In this document: in pieces, positions 46,844 to 57,446 of the stretch
How positions within the stretch are numbered: the first letter of the stretch is position 1
Layout of the letters: each line of letters begins with the position of its first letter
The notes under the pieces: model-generated
What the model saw: the letters and a program-made list of their open reading frames with translations, nothing else
Database searches by the model: none
What the model was told of the DNA's origin: nothing
Position numbers and translations under genes: made by a program
Assembly: GCA_011526085.1 (NCBI GenBank)
Contig: WYBC01000025.1
Coordinates: forward strand, 62,001 to 126,000
Length of the DNA: 64,000 bases
From: Lysobacter sp.
GTDB taxonomy: Bacteria > Pseudomonadota > Gammaproteobacteria > Xanthomonadales > Xanthomonadaceae
Direction of reading: 5' to 3'

Positions 46844-48160
46844 TCAGGTCTCATGCAGTCGCACGGCATGCAGTCGTGCGGCCTGCAGGCGTGCCGCGAG
46901 GGCATCCAGACGCAGATCCGACGCCGCACCGGGCGACACGCGCGCCTGCAGGCTGGCCTCGGGATCGCCCTGCGCCCAGCGCGCCGGATCGGCGGCCTGT
47001 TTGTAGGCCTCGCGGAACGGGAGGCCCTGGCGCGCGAGATCGACCGCGAGATCGGTCGCGTACATCGATGGATCGAGCGCGGCGCGCATCGCGTCGGCCT
47101 TCCATTCGAGGTTGCACAGCAAATCGGGCAACAGTTCCAGCGCGCCGAGGCCGCGGCCGAAGGCGTGGAAGATCGCGCCCTTGCTGAACTGCAGATCCCG
47201 GTGGTACCCCGACGGCAGCGACAGCAGTTGTTCGATTTCGGTGCGCGCGGCGGCGGCGCTGGCGTAACTCGCACGCATCAGTTCGACCACGTCGGGATTG
47301 CGCTTGTTCGGCATGATCGAACTGCCGGTGGTGTACTGCGCCGGCAGCGCGACGAAGCCGAACTCGGCGCTCGTGAACAGGCTCAGGTCCCAGGCGAGGC
47401 GGCGCAGATCGAGCAGCGCCGAGCACAGCGCCTCGATCGCCGCCATCTCGAACTTGCCGCGCGACAGCTGCGCATAGGCCGCGGACACCTGCAGCCGGTC
47501 GAAACCGAGCGCGCGGGTGACGTGATCGCGATCCAGCGGCAGGTTCACGCCATACCCGGCGGCGCTGCCCAGCGGATTGGCGTCCACCCACGCCAGCGTG
47601 TCGCGCGCGCGCTGCGCGTCGTCGATGAAACCTTCGGCCCAGGCCGCCCACCACATGCCCAGCGACGACACCACCGCGCGCTGCAGGTGGGTGTAGCCCG
47701 GCAGCGGCACCGACGCTTCGGCGTTGGCGCGCGCCAGCGCGACCTCGGCGCTTTCGATGCACAGCGCGTGCAGCCGCGTGAGCCGGTCCTTCAGCCACAG
47801 CCGGGTCGCGACCAGGATCTGGTCGTTGCGGCTGCGCCCGGTGTGGATCCTGCGTCCGGCATCGCCGAGGCGTTCGATCAGCCGCGCCTCGATCGCCGAA
47901 TGGCCGTCTTCGAAACGTTCGTCGAGGACGAAATCGCCGTTGCCGAAATCCTCGGCGAGATTCGCCAGCTCGATCTTGATGCCCGCGAACTCGTCGGCGG
48001 CGAGGATGCCGATCCGCAGCAGGCCTTCGGCGTGCGCGAGACTGGCCGCGATGTCGAACGGAAAGAATTCGCGATCGAGGATCACGTCTTCGCCGGCGAG
48101 GAAGCGCTGGATGCGCGCATCGACCTTGACGCCGGGTTTTTGCCAGAGCAGATCGGACAT
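46844..48160 (-). CDS. argH: Argininosuccinate lyase
   Basis: 438 residues, fumarase/aspartase superfamily. The signature loop '[18 protein letters not shown]' carries the catalytic Ser; '[15 protein letters not shown]', '[17 protein letters not shown]' (catalytic His) and '[10 protein letters not shown]' are present. Last step to arginine plus fumarate. 15 bases after argC. Confidence 0.96.
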   Translation of the reverse strand: MSDLLWQKPGVKVDARIQRFLAGEDVILDREFFPFDIAASLAHAEGLLRIGILAADEFAGIKIELANLAEDFGNGDFVLDERFEDGHSAIEARLIERLGDAGRRIHTGRSRNDQILVATRLWLKDRLTRLHALCIESAEVALARANAEASVPLPGYTHLQRAVVSSLGMWWAAWAEGFIDDAQRARDTLAWVDANPLGSAAGYGVNLPLDRDHVTRALGFDRLQVSAAYAQLSRGKFEMAAIEALCSALLDLRRLAWDLSLFTSAEFGFVALPAQYTTGSSIMPNKRNPDVVELMRASYASAAAARTEIEQLLSLPSGYHRDLQFSKGAIFHAFGRGLGALELLPDLLCNLEWKADAMRAALDPSMYATDLAVDLARQGLPFREAYKQAADPARWAQGDPEASLQARVSPGAASDLRLDALAARLQAARLHAVRLHET

Positions 48161-48175
48161 GACGGACTCCGTGGG

Positions 48176-49183
48176 TCAGGCGGCGATGGGTCGGGCGTCG
48201 AGCGGAATACCGGCGGTTTCCGGCAGACCGAACGCGAGATTCAGGTTCTGCAGCGCCTGCGTCGCCGCGCCCTTCAGCAGATTGTCCTCCGTCGACACCA
48301 CGACGAGGCGGCGGCCGTCCTCCGACAGCGCGAAACCGCCGATCTCGACGTGATGCCTGCCGGCGATGCGGCTGACCCACGGCGCCTCGTCGAACACCCG
48401 TACCAGCGGCTCGGCGGCGTAGGCCTCGCGATAGCGCGCACGCACGGCGTCGAGCGTGGTCGCTTCGGCCAGATGCAGGTTGGCGGTGATCGTGAGCCCG
48501 CGGAAATGCGGCGCGACGTGCGGCATGAACTCGACCGGATGGCCGAGCTGGCGAGTCACTTCGCGCTCGTGGATGTGCCCGGTGAGCGCGTACGGCATCA
48601 GATTGTCGCGCAGCTTCTCCGGATCGTTCTTGTCCGACGGCGATGTGCCCGCGCCGGAATAACCGGACACGCCGAAACACTGCACCGGCCCGGCGAGCAG
48701 ACCGCGCATCGGCGCGACCGCGAGCTGCATCGCGGTGGCGTAGCAGCCGGGATTGCTGATCCGGCGCTGGCCGGCGTACGCGGTGCGGGTCAATTCGGGC
48801 AGGCCGTAATACCAGCCATCGTCGAAGCGATAGTCGGCGGACAGATCGACGATGACGGGCTGTACGAAACCGGGCTGTGCGGAAGCGTGATCCGCGTTCG
48901 CGGCATCGAACGCGGCGACGCAGGCCGCGGCCTTGCCGTTCGGCAACGCCAGCACCACCGCATCGGCGCCGAGCGCCGGCAGCGTCTCGTTCGCCGGCGA
49001 CGAATAGCGCAGTTCGCCGCGATAAGTGTCGATGTGATCGGCGAGGCGCTGGCCATCGAGCTCGCGCGAGCCGACGTAGGCCAGCGCGAAGCGCGGGTGC
49101 GCGGCGATCAGGCGGACGAGTTCCGCGCCGACGTGGCCGCGGGCGCCGACGATGCCGACGCGGATCGGAGTGGATTCATGCAT
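48176..49183 (-). CDS. argC: N-acetyl-gamma-glutamyl-phosphate reductase
   Basis: 335 residues. NAD(P)-binding '[18 protein letters not shown]' replaces the usual GxTGYxG with GARGHVG; catalytic Cys in '[19 protein letters not shown]'; 'GVSGYSGAG' and '[17 protein letters not shown]' carry the active-site His. Reduces acetylglutamyl phosphate to the semialdehyde. The start overlaps the GNAT gene by eight bases. Confidence 0.94.
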   Translation of the reverse strand: MHESTPIRVGIVGARGHVGAELVRLIAAHPRFALAYVGSRELDGQRLADHIDTYRGELRYSSPANETLPALGADAVVLALPNGKAAACVAAFDAANADHASAQPGFVQPVIVDLSADYRFDDGWYYGLPELTRTAYAGQRRISNPGCYATAMQLAVAPMRGLLAGPVQCFGVSGYSGAGTSPSDKNDPEKLRDNLMPYALTGHIHEREVTRQLGHPVEFMPHVAPHFRGLTITANLHLAEATTLDAVRARYREAYAAEPLVRVFDEAPWVSRIAGRHHVEIGGFALSEDGRRLVVVSTEDNLLKGAATQALQNLNLAFGLPETAGIPLDARPIAA

Positions 49184-49793
49184 GGTCTGGGATGTCCGGC
49201 TTGCTGTCCAGCTTGCGGCGCAGCGCATCGGCGATCGCCGGCCATTCGTCGCGGAGGATCGAGAACACGTGGGTATCGCGCAGGGTGCCGTCGCGATGGC
49301 GCATGTGCGCGCGCAGCACGCCGTCGCGCTTAGCGCCCAGGCGCAGGATCGCCGCCTGCGAGCGCAGGTTCTCGTGACTGGTTTCGAGCGTCACCGACGC
49401 GCACTCCCAACGCTCGAAGGCATGGCCGATCAGCAGCAGTTTCGCTTCGGTGTTCAGGCCGGTGCGCTGCGCGCGGCGCGCGTACCAGGTATAACCGAGC
49501 TTGACCCGCGGCACGCTGCGGTCGATGTCGTAGAAGCGCGTGCTGCCGACGAGGTCGCCATCGGCATCGAACACCGCGAACGGTAGCGCCGTACCGGCAT
49601 CGCGCTGCGCCAGCGCGGCATCGATGTAGGCTTCGGCGTCGCCCGGCTGCGGGCCGGGCACGCTGGTGTAACGCAGCGTCCACAGTTCGCCGTCGGCCGC
49701 GGCGCCGCGCAGCGCATCGACCTGCGCGGCCTGCAGCGGCGCCAGCCGCACGTGGCGGCCGGTCAGCGTCGGCGTGGTCCAGATATCGCGCAT
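49176..49793 (-). CDS. GNAT family N-acetyltransferase
   Basis: 205 residues of the RimJ/RimL-like branch: N-terminal '[12 protein letters not shown]', '[19 protein letters not shown]', '[33 protein letters not shown]' (acetyl-CoA pyrophosphate region, degenerate) and '[31 protein letters not shown]'. Embedded between argAB and argC with 2-base and overlap junctions, so part of the arginine transcript. The substrate may be an arginine-pathway metabolite or a protein; unproven. Confidence 0.85.
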   Translation of the reverse strand: MRDIWTTPTLTGRHVRLAPLQAAQVDALRGAAADGELWTLRYTSVPGPQPGDAEAYIDAALAQRDAGTALPFAVFDADGDLVGSTRFYDIDRSVPRVKLGYTWYARRAQRTGLNTEAKLLLIGHAFERWECASVTLETSHENLRSQAAILRLGAKRDGVLRAHMRHRDGTLRDTHVFSILRDEWPAIADALRRKLDSKPDIPDHA

Positions 49794-49795
49794 GG

Positions 49796-51163
49796 TCAGT
49801 CCATCAGCGTCGCCGGGCGCTGCCGGCAGTGTTCGAGACAGGCCTTGATCGTCGCCGCACCGTCGCCGTCGAGATCGCCCAGCCCGTACCAGTAACTACG
49901 CCAGCGCGCCTGTTTCACGCTGCCGTCGGCCTCGGCGTCGTAGAACGCGTTGACCGGATTGCCGTGCCGCGAACGCCAGAACAGCCGCGGCTCGGCCTCG
50001 CGCATCAGTTGCCACACCGCGCGCCCCAGACCTTCGCCCTGGGCGTCGTCGAGCACCGCGAACTTGTCGAGGTAAGGCACGCCGCCCTCTTCGGTGAGGA
50101 TCACCGCGGCGCGGTAGTTCTCGCTGACCCAGGCGCGATGCAGCGCGGTGCGCTCGAAGTAATCCGCGACCAGCGTGCGGCCGAAGGCGGATTCGATCAG
50201 CCCGCGCAGGCGCTCGGTGTCGATCTCGTCCCAGCGCGCCGCCTGCAGCACGCGCTCGCCGCGGCGCACAAGCGTGCCGGAGCCCTTGTGGGTGAACAGC
50301 TCCTTCGCCAGCTCGTCGGGACGCGTGATCGACACCGACGACGACAGCGGCAGATGATCGAGCAGTTGCTTGATCTGCTCGATCTTCACGCGCATGCCGC
50401 CGTTGATCCACGGCTGCGCCATCAGCGCGTCGTACTCGGTGGACAGGTTGATCGAGTCGATCACCTTGCCGTCGCCGTCGAGCAGGCCGCCGGTGCCGGT
50501 GAGGAACACGATCTTGTACGGTTGCAGCACCTGCACCAGTTCGTTGGCGGCGAAGTCCGCATTGACGTTGAGGATCTGGCCGCCGACGGTCTCGCCGAGA
50601 CTGGCGATGACCGGGATCGAGCCGGCCTGCAGGCTGGCGTGGATCGGCGCGAGATCGACCCGCCGCACTTCGCCGACCAGGCCGTAGGTGTCGCGATCGA
50701 GATACTCGGCCTCGAACACGCCGCTGACGATGGAGGTCGCGCGCGCGTCCTGCGCCTGCAGCGCTTCGACCAGCTTGAGGTTCTGCGCATGGAACACGCG
50801 GCGGACGATGGCGAGGGCTTCGGGCGTGGTCACGCGCAGGCCGTTGACGGTCTGCTTGACGATGCCCGCGGCCGACAGTTCCTCGTCGAGCTGCGGACCG
50901 GCACCATGGATCACGATCGGCGTGAGACCCACGTCCTGCAGGAACGCCAGCGACGAGGTCAGCGCGTCGAGATCGTCGCGCAGCACCGCGCCACCGACCT
51001 TGACCACGGCGAAACGCGCGGCGTCGAGCTGCGAGAACCGCTTCAGATATTGCGAGATTTCCTTCGCGCCGCTCATGCCGGACAACAGGCGGACGATGGT
51101 CTGGCGGGTCTGCGGGTCGTGGACCTTGTGGTCGAGACCGGCGTGCTTGAGGATGGGCGTCAT
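49796..51163 (-). CDS. argB: Bifunctional N-acetylglutamate synthase/kinase
   Basis: 455 residues. N-terminal amino-acid kinase domain ('[13 protein letters not shown]', '[14 protein letters not shown]', '[15 protein letters not shown]', '[17 protein letters not shown]', '[14 protein letters not shown]') and C-terminal vertebrate-like NAT domain ('[38 protein letters not shown]', '[21 protein letters not shown]'). This is the Xanthomonad NAGS/K fusion that makes and phosphorylates acetylglutamate and is inhibited by arginine. Its ATG overlaps the argE' stop (ATGA). Confidence 0.95.
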   Translation of the reverse strand: MTPILKHAGLDHKVHDPQTRQTIVRLLSGMSGAKEISQYLKRFSQLDAARFAVVKVGGAVLRDDLDALTSSLAFLQDVGLTPIVIHGAGPQLDEELSAAGIVKQTVNGLRVTTPEALAIVRRVFHAQNLKLVEALQAQDARATSIVSGVFEAEYLDRDTYGLVGEVRRVDLAPIHASLQAGSIPVIASLGETVGGQILNVNADFAANELVQVLQPYKIVFLTGTGGLLDGDGKVIDSINLSTEYDALMAQPWINGGMRVKIEQIKQLLDHLPLSSSVSITRPDELAKELFTHKGSGTLVRRGERVLQAARWDEIDTERLRGLIESAFGRTLVADYFERTALHRAWVSENYRAAVILTEEGGVPYLDKFAVLDDAQGEGLGRAVWQLMREAEPRLFWRSRHGNPVNAFYDAEADGSVKQARWRSYWYGLGDLDGDGAATIKACLEHCRQRPATLMD

Positions 51164-52260
51164 TGCGGCGGTGTCCCGTCGAGCATGCGGACGATCGACG
51201 CGGCGTAGCGTTCGAGCTGGTCGAGCGCGACCCATTCGTCGGCGGTGTGGGCCTGGGCGATGTCGCCGGGCCCGTAGACGATGGCATCGAGGCCGCCCGC
51301 GGAAAACAGCGAGGCCTCGGTCCAGAAATCCACGGCGTTGCCGATCGGCAGGCCGAGTCCGTCGGCGAGATCGCGCGCGGCCAGACGGCGGTTTTCGGCA
51401 TCGGCGACATCGCCCGCGGGCAGCGGCGGGCCGCGGAAAGTCTCCTGGTAACGCTCCAGACTGCCGGCCGCGGCGCAGGTGCCGAAACGCGCATGCAGTT
51501 CGTCGATGTCGTGCGACGGCAGCGGCCGGAAACCGAAGCGCACTTCGGCGCTGGGCGCGATCACGTTGGCCTTGATCCCGCCCTCGACCTTGCCGATGTT
51601 GAAGCGCAGGCCGGTGAGCCCGCCGAAACGACGATGCGATTCGCCCTCGACCAGATCCAGCGCCTTCGCGCCCCAGCGCATCGCGTGATGCAGTGCGTTG
51701 CAGTGCATCGCGTTGGCGCCGGAGGCGTGACCGGCAGCGCCGCGGAACTTCAGCAGCACCGAGCTGATGCCGCGATGCGCGAGCACCGCCTCGCACTGCG
51801 TCGGCTCGGCGACGATGGCCTCGCGGAAACCATGATCGGACGCGAGGAACGCGGCGATGCAGCGCGCATCGTTGGCTTCCTCGTCGGTGGTGAACAGGAA
51901 CGCGGCATCGCCGGTGGTGCGCCGAGCGGCGACGATCAAGCCCGCGGCGGCGCCCTTGATGTCGCAGGCGCCGAGCCCGATCGCGCGGCCGTCGGCCACG
52001 CGCAGGATCAGCGGATCGGCGCTCCAGGCTTCCGACGAGGGCACGGTGTCGAGATGCACGTTGAACACGCGCGTGGGCCGGCCACGCACGGCGAGCAGCG
52101 AGACCGCGCCGTCGCCGTGATCGGTGACCGTGCAGACGAAGCCGGGCAACTGCGCGCGCAGATAATCGAAGATGCCGCCGACCGGCGGGATCGCCCGCGG
52201 CGGGTTGCGGGTGTCGAAGGCCACCAGCGCTTCGAGATGTTGGAGGATGTCGTTGAGCAT
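51160..52260 (-). CDS. argE': N-acetyl-L-citrulline deacetylase
   Basis: 366 residues, M20 family. Metal sites: 'NVHLDTVP', '[13 protein letters not shown]', 'FTTDEEAND' and the C-terminal '[18 protein letters not shown]' with its His. Neighbouring AOTCase and the start '[15 protein letters not shown]' place it with the Xanthomonad enzyme that removes acetyl from acetylcitrulline (rather than acetylornithine). 19 bases after argG. Confidence 0.94.
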   Translation of the reverse strand: MLNDILQHLEALVAFDTRNPPRAIPPVGGIFDYLRAQLPGFVCTVTDHGDGAVSLLAVRGRPTRVFNVHLDTVPSSEAWSADPLILRVADGRAIGLGACDIKGAAAGLIVAARRTTGDAAFLFTTDEEANDARCIAAFLASDHGFREAIVAEPTQCEAVLAHRGISSVLLKFRGAAGHASGANAMHCNALHHAMRWGAKALDLVEGESHRRFGGLTGLRFNIGKVEGGIKANVIAPSAEVRFGFRPLPSHDIDELHARFGTCAAAGSLERYQETFRGPPLPAGDVADAENRRLAARDLADGLGLPIGNAVDFWTEASLFSAGGLDAIVYGPGDIAQAHTADEWVALDQLERYAASIVRMLDGTPPQ

Positions 52261-52279
52261 GACGATCAGCGGGCCCGGT

Positions 52280-53482
52280 TCATTTCGACGCGTTCACTTC
52301 GGCCCACAGCGTACTGCTCATGCCGAACAGCTTGATGAAGCCTTCGGCCTCCTCCACGCCCCAGTCGGCGGACTGCGCATAGGTCGCGCCCTTGGCGTTG
52401 AGCAGGTGCGGCGAACGCACGGCGACGGCATCGACGCGACCGCCGCGGGTTTCCAGGACGACCTCGCCGTTGACCATCGCCTGCGACGACGCGAGGAAGG
52501 CTTCGAGATCGGTCTTCAGCGGGTCGTGCCAGAAGCCCTCGTAGACCAGCTCCACCCACTTGCGCGCCACCTCCGGCTTGAAGCGGTTCTGCTGCTTGGT
52601 CAGCACCGCTTCCTCCAGCGCGCGATGCGCGGCGAGCAGCGCGGTCAGGCCCGGCGCTTCGTACACGATGCGACCCTTCAGGCCGATGGTGGTATCGCCG
52701 GTGTACATGCCGCGACCCACGCCGTAGGGCGCGAACAGCGCGTTGAGTTTCGCCAGCAGCTGCGCGCCGGGCAGGTCGGTGCCGTCGAGCGCGACCGCCT
52801 CGCCGTTCACGAAGCGCAGCGTCGTGCGCAGCGGCGCCTCCGGCCATTCGCCGCGCGGCGCGCACCAGCCGCGCGCGCCTTCGCCCGGGGCTTCCCACTT
52901 GTCGATCTCGCCGCCAGACATCGTCAGTCCGAGCAGGTTTTCGTTGATGGTGTAGGCCTTCTGCTTGGCACGCACGCCGAAGCCGCGTTCTTCCAGATAC
53001 GCCTGCTCGTAGGCGCGGGTCTGGGTGTGTTCCTTCTGGATCTCGCGGATCGGCGCGACGATGCGGTAATCGCCGCTGGCCTTCACCGCCAGATCGAAAC
53101 GGACCTGATCGTTGCCCATGCCGGTGCAGCCGTGGGCGATGGCGTTGGTGCCCAGCGCCCGGGCGCGCGCCAGCGAGGCGTCGACGATCAGATAGCGGTC
53201 GGAAACCAGCAGCGGATACTGGCCCTGATAGGCCTCGCCGGCGCGCACGAACGGCTTCACGAAACCGTCCCACAGCGCCGGGCCGCCGTCGATGGTGAGA
53301 TGGGAAGCGACGCCCAGTTCCCCGGCGCGTGCTTCGATGAAGGCGCGCTCTTCGGCATCGACGCCGCCGGTGTCGGCGAAGACGGTATGCACGTTCCAGC
53401 CGCACTCCTTCAGATAGGGCACGCAGAAACTGGTATCGAGGCCGCCGGAAAAGGCGAGGACGATGTCTTTGGACTGGTTCAT
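52280..53482 (-). CDS. argG: Argininosuccinate synthase
   Basis: 400 residues. PP-loop '[16 protein letters not shown]' at 9-24, '[13 protein letters not shown]' binds citrulline/aspartate, and '[23 protein letters not shown]' in the C-terminal half. Condenses citrulline and aspartate with ATP. The 118 bases before it (to argF') are taken up by palindromic repeats, which may uncouple translation there. Confidence 0.96.
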   Translation of the reverse strand: MNQSKDIVLAFSGGLDTSFCVPYLKECGWNVHTVFADTGGVDAEERAFIEARAGELGVASHLTIDGGPALWDGFVKPFVRAGEAYQGQYPLLVSDRYLIVDASLARARALGTNAIAHGCTGMGNDQVRFDLAVKASGDYRIVAPIREIQKEHTQTRAYEQAYLEERGFGVRAKQKAYTINENLLGLTMSGGEIDKWEAPGEGARGWCAPRGEWPEAPLRTTLRFVNGEAVALDGTDLPGAQLLAKLNALFAPYGVGRGMYTGDTTIGLKGRIVYEAPGLTALLAAHRALEEAVLTKQQNRFKPEVARKWVELVYEGFWHDPLKTDLEAFLASSQAMVNGEVVLETRGGRVDAVAVRSPHLLNAKGATYAQSADWGVEEAEGFIKLFGMSSTLWAEVNASK

Positions 53483-53503
53483 GGGGTGTTCTCTTGATTG
53501 ACT

Positions 53504-53595
53504 CCCTCCCCCGCTTGCGGGGGAGGACTGGGTGGGGGCATCGGGACGGCGTTCGCCGCCCTCCCGACCTTCTCCCGCGCTGCGGGAGAAGCAGG
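53504..53595. repeat. Double palindromic repeat between argF' and argG
   Basis: Two hairpins: CCTCCCCCGC...GCGGGGGAGG-type (53505-53526) and CTTCTCCCGC / GCGGGAGAAG (53569-53591), with ACTGGGTGGGGGCATCGGGA between. A frequent extragenic element in this order. Within the arginine transcript it could act as an RNA-stability or partial termination site. Confidence 0.8.
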
Positions 53596-53600
53596 AAAAA

Positions 53601-54629
53601 TCACTGGTTGGCCAGCGTGGCCATCACCGCCTTCTGCACGTGCAGGCGGTTCTCGGCCTCGTTCACGGCGATGCAGTACGGCGCGTCCATCACCGCGTCG
53701 GTGGCCTTGATGTTCCGGCGCAGCGGCAGGCAATGCGAGAACACGCCGTTGTTGGTCAGCGCCATCTTCCGTTCGTCGACGATGAAGTGCCTGTACTGGT
53801 CGCGGATGGGTTTTTCGGGCTCCCAGTTGCCGAAAAACGGCAGCGCGCCCCAGCTCTTCGCGTAGACCACGTCGGCGCCGGCGTAGGCGCTGTCGATGTC
53901 GTGGCTGACCTGCAGCGAACCGCCGTTTTCGGCGACGTTCTGCGCCGCCCAGCCCATGTAGCGCTCATCGAGGATGTAATCGGCCGTCGGGCACAGCAGG
54001 GTCACGTCCATGCCCATGCGCGTGGCGATGGTCAGCGCCGAGTTCGCGACCGCGGTGTTCAGCGCCTTCGGGTGGTAAGTCCAGGTCAGCACGTATTTCT
54101 TCCCGCGCAGATCGGTGGTGCCGAAATGTTCCTGCAGCGCCAGCGCGTGCGCCAGCTCCTGGCAGGGATGGGTGATCGTTTCCATGTTGATCACCGGCAC
54201 GGTCGCGTACTTCGCGAATCCCTTGAGGACCTTGTCTTCGCGGTCGCTCGCCCAGTCGACGAACTTCGGGAACGCGCGCACGCCGATCAGGTCGACATAG
54301 CGGCTCAGCACCTGCGCGACTTCGGCGATGTGCTCTTCGGTGTCGCCGTCCATGACCGTGCCGAGGTCGAACTCGATCGGCCAGGCGTCCTTCCCCGGGG
54401 CCAGCACCACGGCATGGCCGCCGAGCTGGAAAGCGCCGAGCTCGAAGCTGGTGCGGGTGCGCATCGACGGGTTGAAGAACACCAGGGCGATGGAGCGCCC
54501 CTCGAACGGCCGCCCCTTGAGCAGTTCTCCCAGGCGGTTCTTCTGGTCGAGCTTCATGTGCCTGGCTTGCGCAAGAACGGCATCCAGCTCGGTGCGGCTC
54601 CAGTCCTGGGTATTCAGGAAATGCTTCAT
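53601..54629 (-). CDS. argF': N-acetylornithine carbamoyltransferase
   Basis: 342 residues. Carbamoyl-phosphate loop '[13 protein letters not shown]' at 51-63; '[15 protein letters not shown]', '[13 protein letters not shown]', 'VLTWTYHPK', and 'HCLPLRRN' near the C-terminus follow the structurally studied Xanthomonas campestris enzyme, which uses N-acetylornithine, not ornithine. Yields acetylcitrulline for ArgE'. First structural gene of the arginine run; a terminator-like hairpin and a small Arg-codon ORF lie in its leader. Confidence 0.97.
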   Translation of the reverse strand: MKHFLNTQDWSRTELDAVLAQARHMKLDQKNRLGELLKGRPFEGRSIALVFFNPSMRTRTSFELGAFQLGGHAVVLAPGKDAWPIEFDLGTVMDGDTEEHIAEVAQVLSRYVDLIGVRAFPKFVDWASDREDKVLKGFAKYATVPVINMETITHPCQELAHALALQEHFGTTDLRGKKYVLTWTYHPKALNTAVANSALTIATRMGMDVTLLCPTADYILDERYMGWAAQNVAENGGSLQVSHDIDSAYAGADVVYAKSWGALPFFGNWEPEKPIRDQYRHFIVDERKMALTNNGVFSHCLPLRRNIKATDAVMDAPYCIAVNEAENRLHVQKAVMATLANQ

Positions 54630-54680
54630 GGCGGGTCTCGTTGGGGAGGTGGGGTCGGAAGGGGATGCGCGGAAAAGAAA

Positions 54681-54702
54681 AGGCCCGGCGGGAGCCGGGC
54701 CT
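54681..54702 (-). terminator. Terminator/attenuator-like hairpin in the argF' leader
   Basis: AGGCCCGGC / GCCGGGCCT, four-base loop. On the minus strand it is followed by TTTTCTTTTCC, an intrinsic terminator pattern, 52 bases before the argF' ATG and 184 bases after the stop of the upstream gene. It either ends that gene or conditionally stops arg transcription. Confidence 0.75.
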
Positions 54703-54744
54703 GATCTTGGAGTCTGTGTCGTTGCGAAACGACGACGGTCCGGA

Positions 54745-54792
54745 TCACCCAGCTGGCGTGTGGGGTTCCGGTCGGCGCGCGCGCGAGGTCAT
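54745..54792 (-). CDS. Candidate Arg-containing leader peptide
   Basis: A 15-codon frame (MTSRARRPEPHTPAG) with three Arg in four residues, or 19 and 24 codons from ATGs at 54804 and 54819 in frame. It ends 12 bases before a GTCGTT-N4-AACGAC stem (54718-54733), which precedes the terminator hairpin. No clear ribosome-binding site. Arrangement resembles ribosome-mediated attenuation, but is unproven. Confidence 0.3.
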   Translation of the reverse strand: MTSRARRPEPHTPAG

Positions 54793-54885
54793 GCCGGAGG
54801 CCATCCGGGCACTGGACATCGACAGGGGCTGCGGGGTCGTCATGAGGTCGGCATGCTCGCATGCGGACCCGGCCGGCGCAAGCGG

Positions 54886-55299
54886 CTAGCGCCTTTCCCC
54901 GGGCGGCATATCCGGCGTCACCGTGATCCGCACCCGCAGGCGTTTGCCGGGGTCCATGGGCAGCCGCGAGCGGTATTTCACGCCCCCGTGGATGTAATCG
55001 ACGTCATAGGCCACCGGACGCTGGAACTGCCGCTCCACCCGCACCGGGCGGCAATCGCGATTGGTCGGAGCGACGCCCGTCGCTTCGGCGGGATGGTCGC
55101 AGCGCTGTTCCACCGCCTGGGCCCGCAGGGTCTGGTAGACCGGCTCCACCCGCAGCACCTGCGCATATTCGGTGCGCACGTTCGGGGTCTGTCCGCTGGC
55201 GTTCTGGGCCCGCACCGATGAAATCGTCGTCATGCACAGGACCGCCGCGAAGAGCGGCAGGCAGATGGCGCGTCGGCGGAAGGCGTTGGGTGCGGGCAT
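54886..55299 (-). CDS. Hypothetical exported protein
   Basis: 137 residues. Sec signal peptide ('ICLPLFAAVLCMTTISSVRAQ', cleaved about residue 31). Mature part 'TEYAQVLRVEPVYQTLRAQAVEQRCDHP', 'RDCRPVRVERQFQRPVAYDVDYIHGGVKYRSRLPMDPGKRLRVRI' resembles the first half of YcfJ-type envelope proteins (two cysteines that may pair) but lacks the glycine-zipper half. Periplasmic or surface protein of unknown role. Divergent from cysS. Confidence 0.75.
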   Translation of the reverse strand: MPAPNAFRRRAICLPLFAAVLCMTTISSVRAQNASGQTPNVRTEYAQVLRVEPVYQTLRAQAVEQRCDHPAEATGVAPTNRDCRPVRVERQFQRPVAYDVDYIHGGVKYRSRLPMDPGKRLRVRITVTPDMPPGERR

Positions 55300-55370
55300 C
55301 GGCCGGCCAGTGTAGGTGCCCCCGACGAAAGCTGGCTGAACCCACGCTGTCGTAAGGATGGCGAGACGGC

Positions 55371-55376
55371 TAGAAT
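55371..55376 (+). promoter_or_regulatory. Probable -10 element of cysS
   Basis: TAGAAT 28 bases before the cysS ATG, in the cysS/exported-protein divergent space. No good -35. Confidence 0.4.
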
Positions 55377-55403
55377 CGGGTCATTCCCCCATATCGATGA
55401 AAC

Positions 55404-56804
55404 ATGGACCTTCATCTCTACAACAGCCTGACCCGCAAGGTCGAGGCCTTCGAGCCGCTCGACGCCATCGCTGGACCGACGATGTACGTCTGCGGGCCCA
55501 CCGTCTACAACTATGTGCACATGGGCAACGCGCGCGGCCCGGTGGTCTTCGGCGTGCTGGCCGCATTGCTGCGCCGCCGCTACGGCAAGCTGCGTTATGC
55601 GCGCAACATCACCGACGTCGACGACAAGATCAACGCCGCAGCCAAGGCGCTGGGCGTGCCGATCTCGACGATCACAGACAAATACGCCGCGGCCTACCGC
55701 GAGGACATGGCCGCGCTGGGCGTCTCCGGCGATTTCGCGCCGGACATCGAGCCGGCCGCGACCGCGCACATCCCGCAGATGATCGCGATGATCCAGCGCC
55801 TCATCGACCTGGGCCACGCCTACGCCGCCGAAGGCCACGTGCTGTTCGCGGTGGACACGTTCGCGGAGTACGGCAAGCTCTCCGGCCGCGATCCCGACGA
55901 AATGCTGGCCGGCGCGCGCGTCGAAGTCGCGCCCTACAAGCGCAACCCGGGCGATTTCGTGCTGTGGAAGCCGTCCACCGACGATCTGCCGGGCTGGGAG
56001 TCGCCGTGGGGCGTGGGCCGTCCGGGCTGGCACATCGAATGCTCGGCGATGGCCGAAACCCACCTGGGCGAGACCATCGACATCCATGCCGGCGGCGGCG
56101 ATCTGCAGTTCCCGCATCACGAGAACGAAGTCGCGCAGAGCGAATGCAGCCACAAGCACGCCGACGGCAGCCACCGGCTGTTCTCGCGCTGGTGGGTGCA
56201 CAACGGCATGCTCACGCTCAACGGCGGCAAGATGTCGAAATCCGAGGGCCGCCTGCGCCTCGTGCGCGAGGAACTGGCCGAGCATCCGCCGGAAGCCCTG
56301 CGCTATGCTCTGCTGTCCGCGCATTACCGCCAGCCGCTGGAGTGGTCGGACGCGCTGATCGACCAGTCCGTGCGCACCCTCGACCGCCTCTACGGCACGC
56401 TGCGCGATCTGGCCGACATCGACGCGCTGCCGCGGATTCCCGCCAGCGTCGAAGCGGCGCTGCTGGACGACGTCAACACGCCGCAGGCACTGGCCGAACT
56501 GTCGCGCATCGCCGGCGAAGCGCGCCGCAGCGACAATCACGAAGAACGCGCGCGCCTGAAATCCGAACTGCTCGGCGCGGGCGTCGCATTGGGTCTGCTG
56601 CGACAGGCCTCCGCGAGCTGGTTCGCGCGCGGCGTGTCGGGCGACGACGATGCGCGCATCCAGTCGCTGGTCGACGAGCGCAACGCGGCGAAGCAGGCCA
56701 GGGACTTCGGCCGCGCCGACGCCATCCGCAAGCAACTCGCGGACGAAGGCATCCTGCTGGAAGACACGCCGCAGGGCGTGCGCTGGGTGAGGAAGCGCGT
56801 CTAG
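55404..56804 (+). CDS. cysS: Cysteine--tRNA ligase
   Basis: 466 residues, class I synthetase. HIGH-type motif in '[15 protein letters not shown]', KMSKS in '[10 protein letters not shown]' (about 275). Zinc ligands are C29 ('[10 protein letters not shown]'), Cys in 'WHIECSAM', and His/Glu of '[12 protein letters not shown]'. Normal length. Its stop lies inside a hairpin. Confidence 0.96.
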   Translation: MDLHLYNSLTRKVEAFEPLDAIAGPTMYVCGPTVYNYVHMGNARGPVVFGVLAALLRRRYGKLRYARNITDVDDKINAAAKALGVPISTITDKYAAAYREDMAALGVSGDFAPDIEPAATAHIPQMIAMIQRLIDLGHAYAAEGHVLFAVDTFAEYGKLSGRDPDEMLAGARVEVAPYKRNPGDFVLWKPSTDDLPGWESPWGVGRPGWHIECSAMAETHLGETIDIHAGGGDLQFPHHENEVAQSECSHKHADGSHRLFSRWWVHNGMLTLNGGKMSKSEGRLRLVREELAEHPPEALRYALLSAHYRQPLEWSDALIDQSVRTLDRLYGTLRDLADIDALPRIPASVEAALLDDVNTPQALAELSRIAGEARRSDNHEERARLKSELLGAGVALGLLRQASASWFARGVSGDDDARIQSLVDERNAAKQARDFGRADAIRKQLADEGILLEDTPQGVRWVRKRV

Positions 56805-56827
56805 CCGATGCCCTGTCGGCATCGGCT
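56803..56827 (+). terminator. Hairpin at the end of cysS
   Basis: AGCCGATGCC / GGCATCGGCT around CTGTC; starts within the TAG stop. No T-run. A second stem (GAACGCCCGG / CCGGGCGTTC, 56836-56870) follows. The CCGATGCC core matches the hairpin at 19736. Confidence 0.45.
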
Positions 56828-57002
56828 GCGCCTCCGAACGCCCGGCCGCGGATGGCCGGGCCGGGCGTTCCGCAAGCCTGCGATGTTGCGCCAAGGACGG
56901 CAGCGAGGGCATGTCATTTCCGAATGCCATGCATGAATCGCCCTGTGAGCTGCAGACGCGCTTTCCGGAATCCTTTGCGACTTTAATTCAAAGAAACGAC
57001 AG

Positions 57003-57446
57003 ATGTCCAGCTTCCCGCTCGAACCCACCGCCGCCGAAGCCCAGGATGCGATCCGCGATGAATTCGCGTTCTTCGGCGACTGGTCCGAGCGCTATCAGTA
57101 CCTGATCGATCTGGGCCGCAAACTGCCGCCGATGGACGATGCGCTGAAGACCGAGGCGAACCGTCTGCTCGGCTGCCAATCGATGGTCTGGATCGTGGCC
57201 TCGGGCGACGCCGACCGGCTCGATTTCGCCGCCGCCAGCGACTCGGCCATCGTCTCCGGGCTGATCCAGCTCGCGCTGCGGGTCTATTCCGGGCGCAGCG
57301 CCGACGAGATCCTCGCCACCGAAACGCGCTACATCGCCGACATCGGCCTGGCGAAGCATCTGTCGCCCACCCGCAACAACGGCCTGGCGGCGCTGCTGGC
57401 CTTCATCCGCGCCACCGCGCAGCGCGCGGTCGACGCCCGGACGTGA
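57003..57446 (+). CDS. sufE: SufE family cysteine-desulfurase sulfur acceptor
   Basis: 147 residues. The sulfur-accepting cysteine is in 'RLLGCQSMVWI', with 'FAFFGDWSERYQYLIDLGRKLPPM' at the N-terminus and 'HLSPTRNNGLAALLAFIRATA' at the C-terminus. Takes persulfide from SufS for Fe-S assembly. Overlaps the MFS gene (GTGA). A standalone SufE away from the suf operon. Confidence 0.93.
   Translation: MSSFPLEPTAAEAQDAIRDEFAFFGDWSERYQYLIDLGRKLPPMDDALKTEANRLLGCQSMVWIVASGDADRLDFAAASDSAIVSGLIQLALRVYSGRSADEILATETRYIADIGLAKHLSPTRNNGLAALLAFIRATAQRAVDART

Noticed and set aside
54626-54862. A 78-codon minus-strand frame in the argF' leader
   Set aside because: It runs into the argF' start and through the terminator hairpin and lacks a ribosome-binding site; the shorter Arg-codon frame was kept only as a low-confidence candidate.
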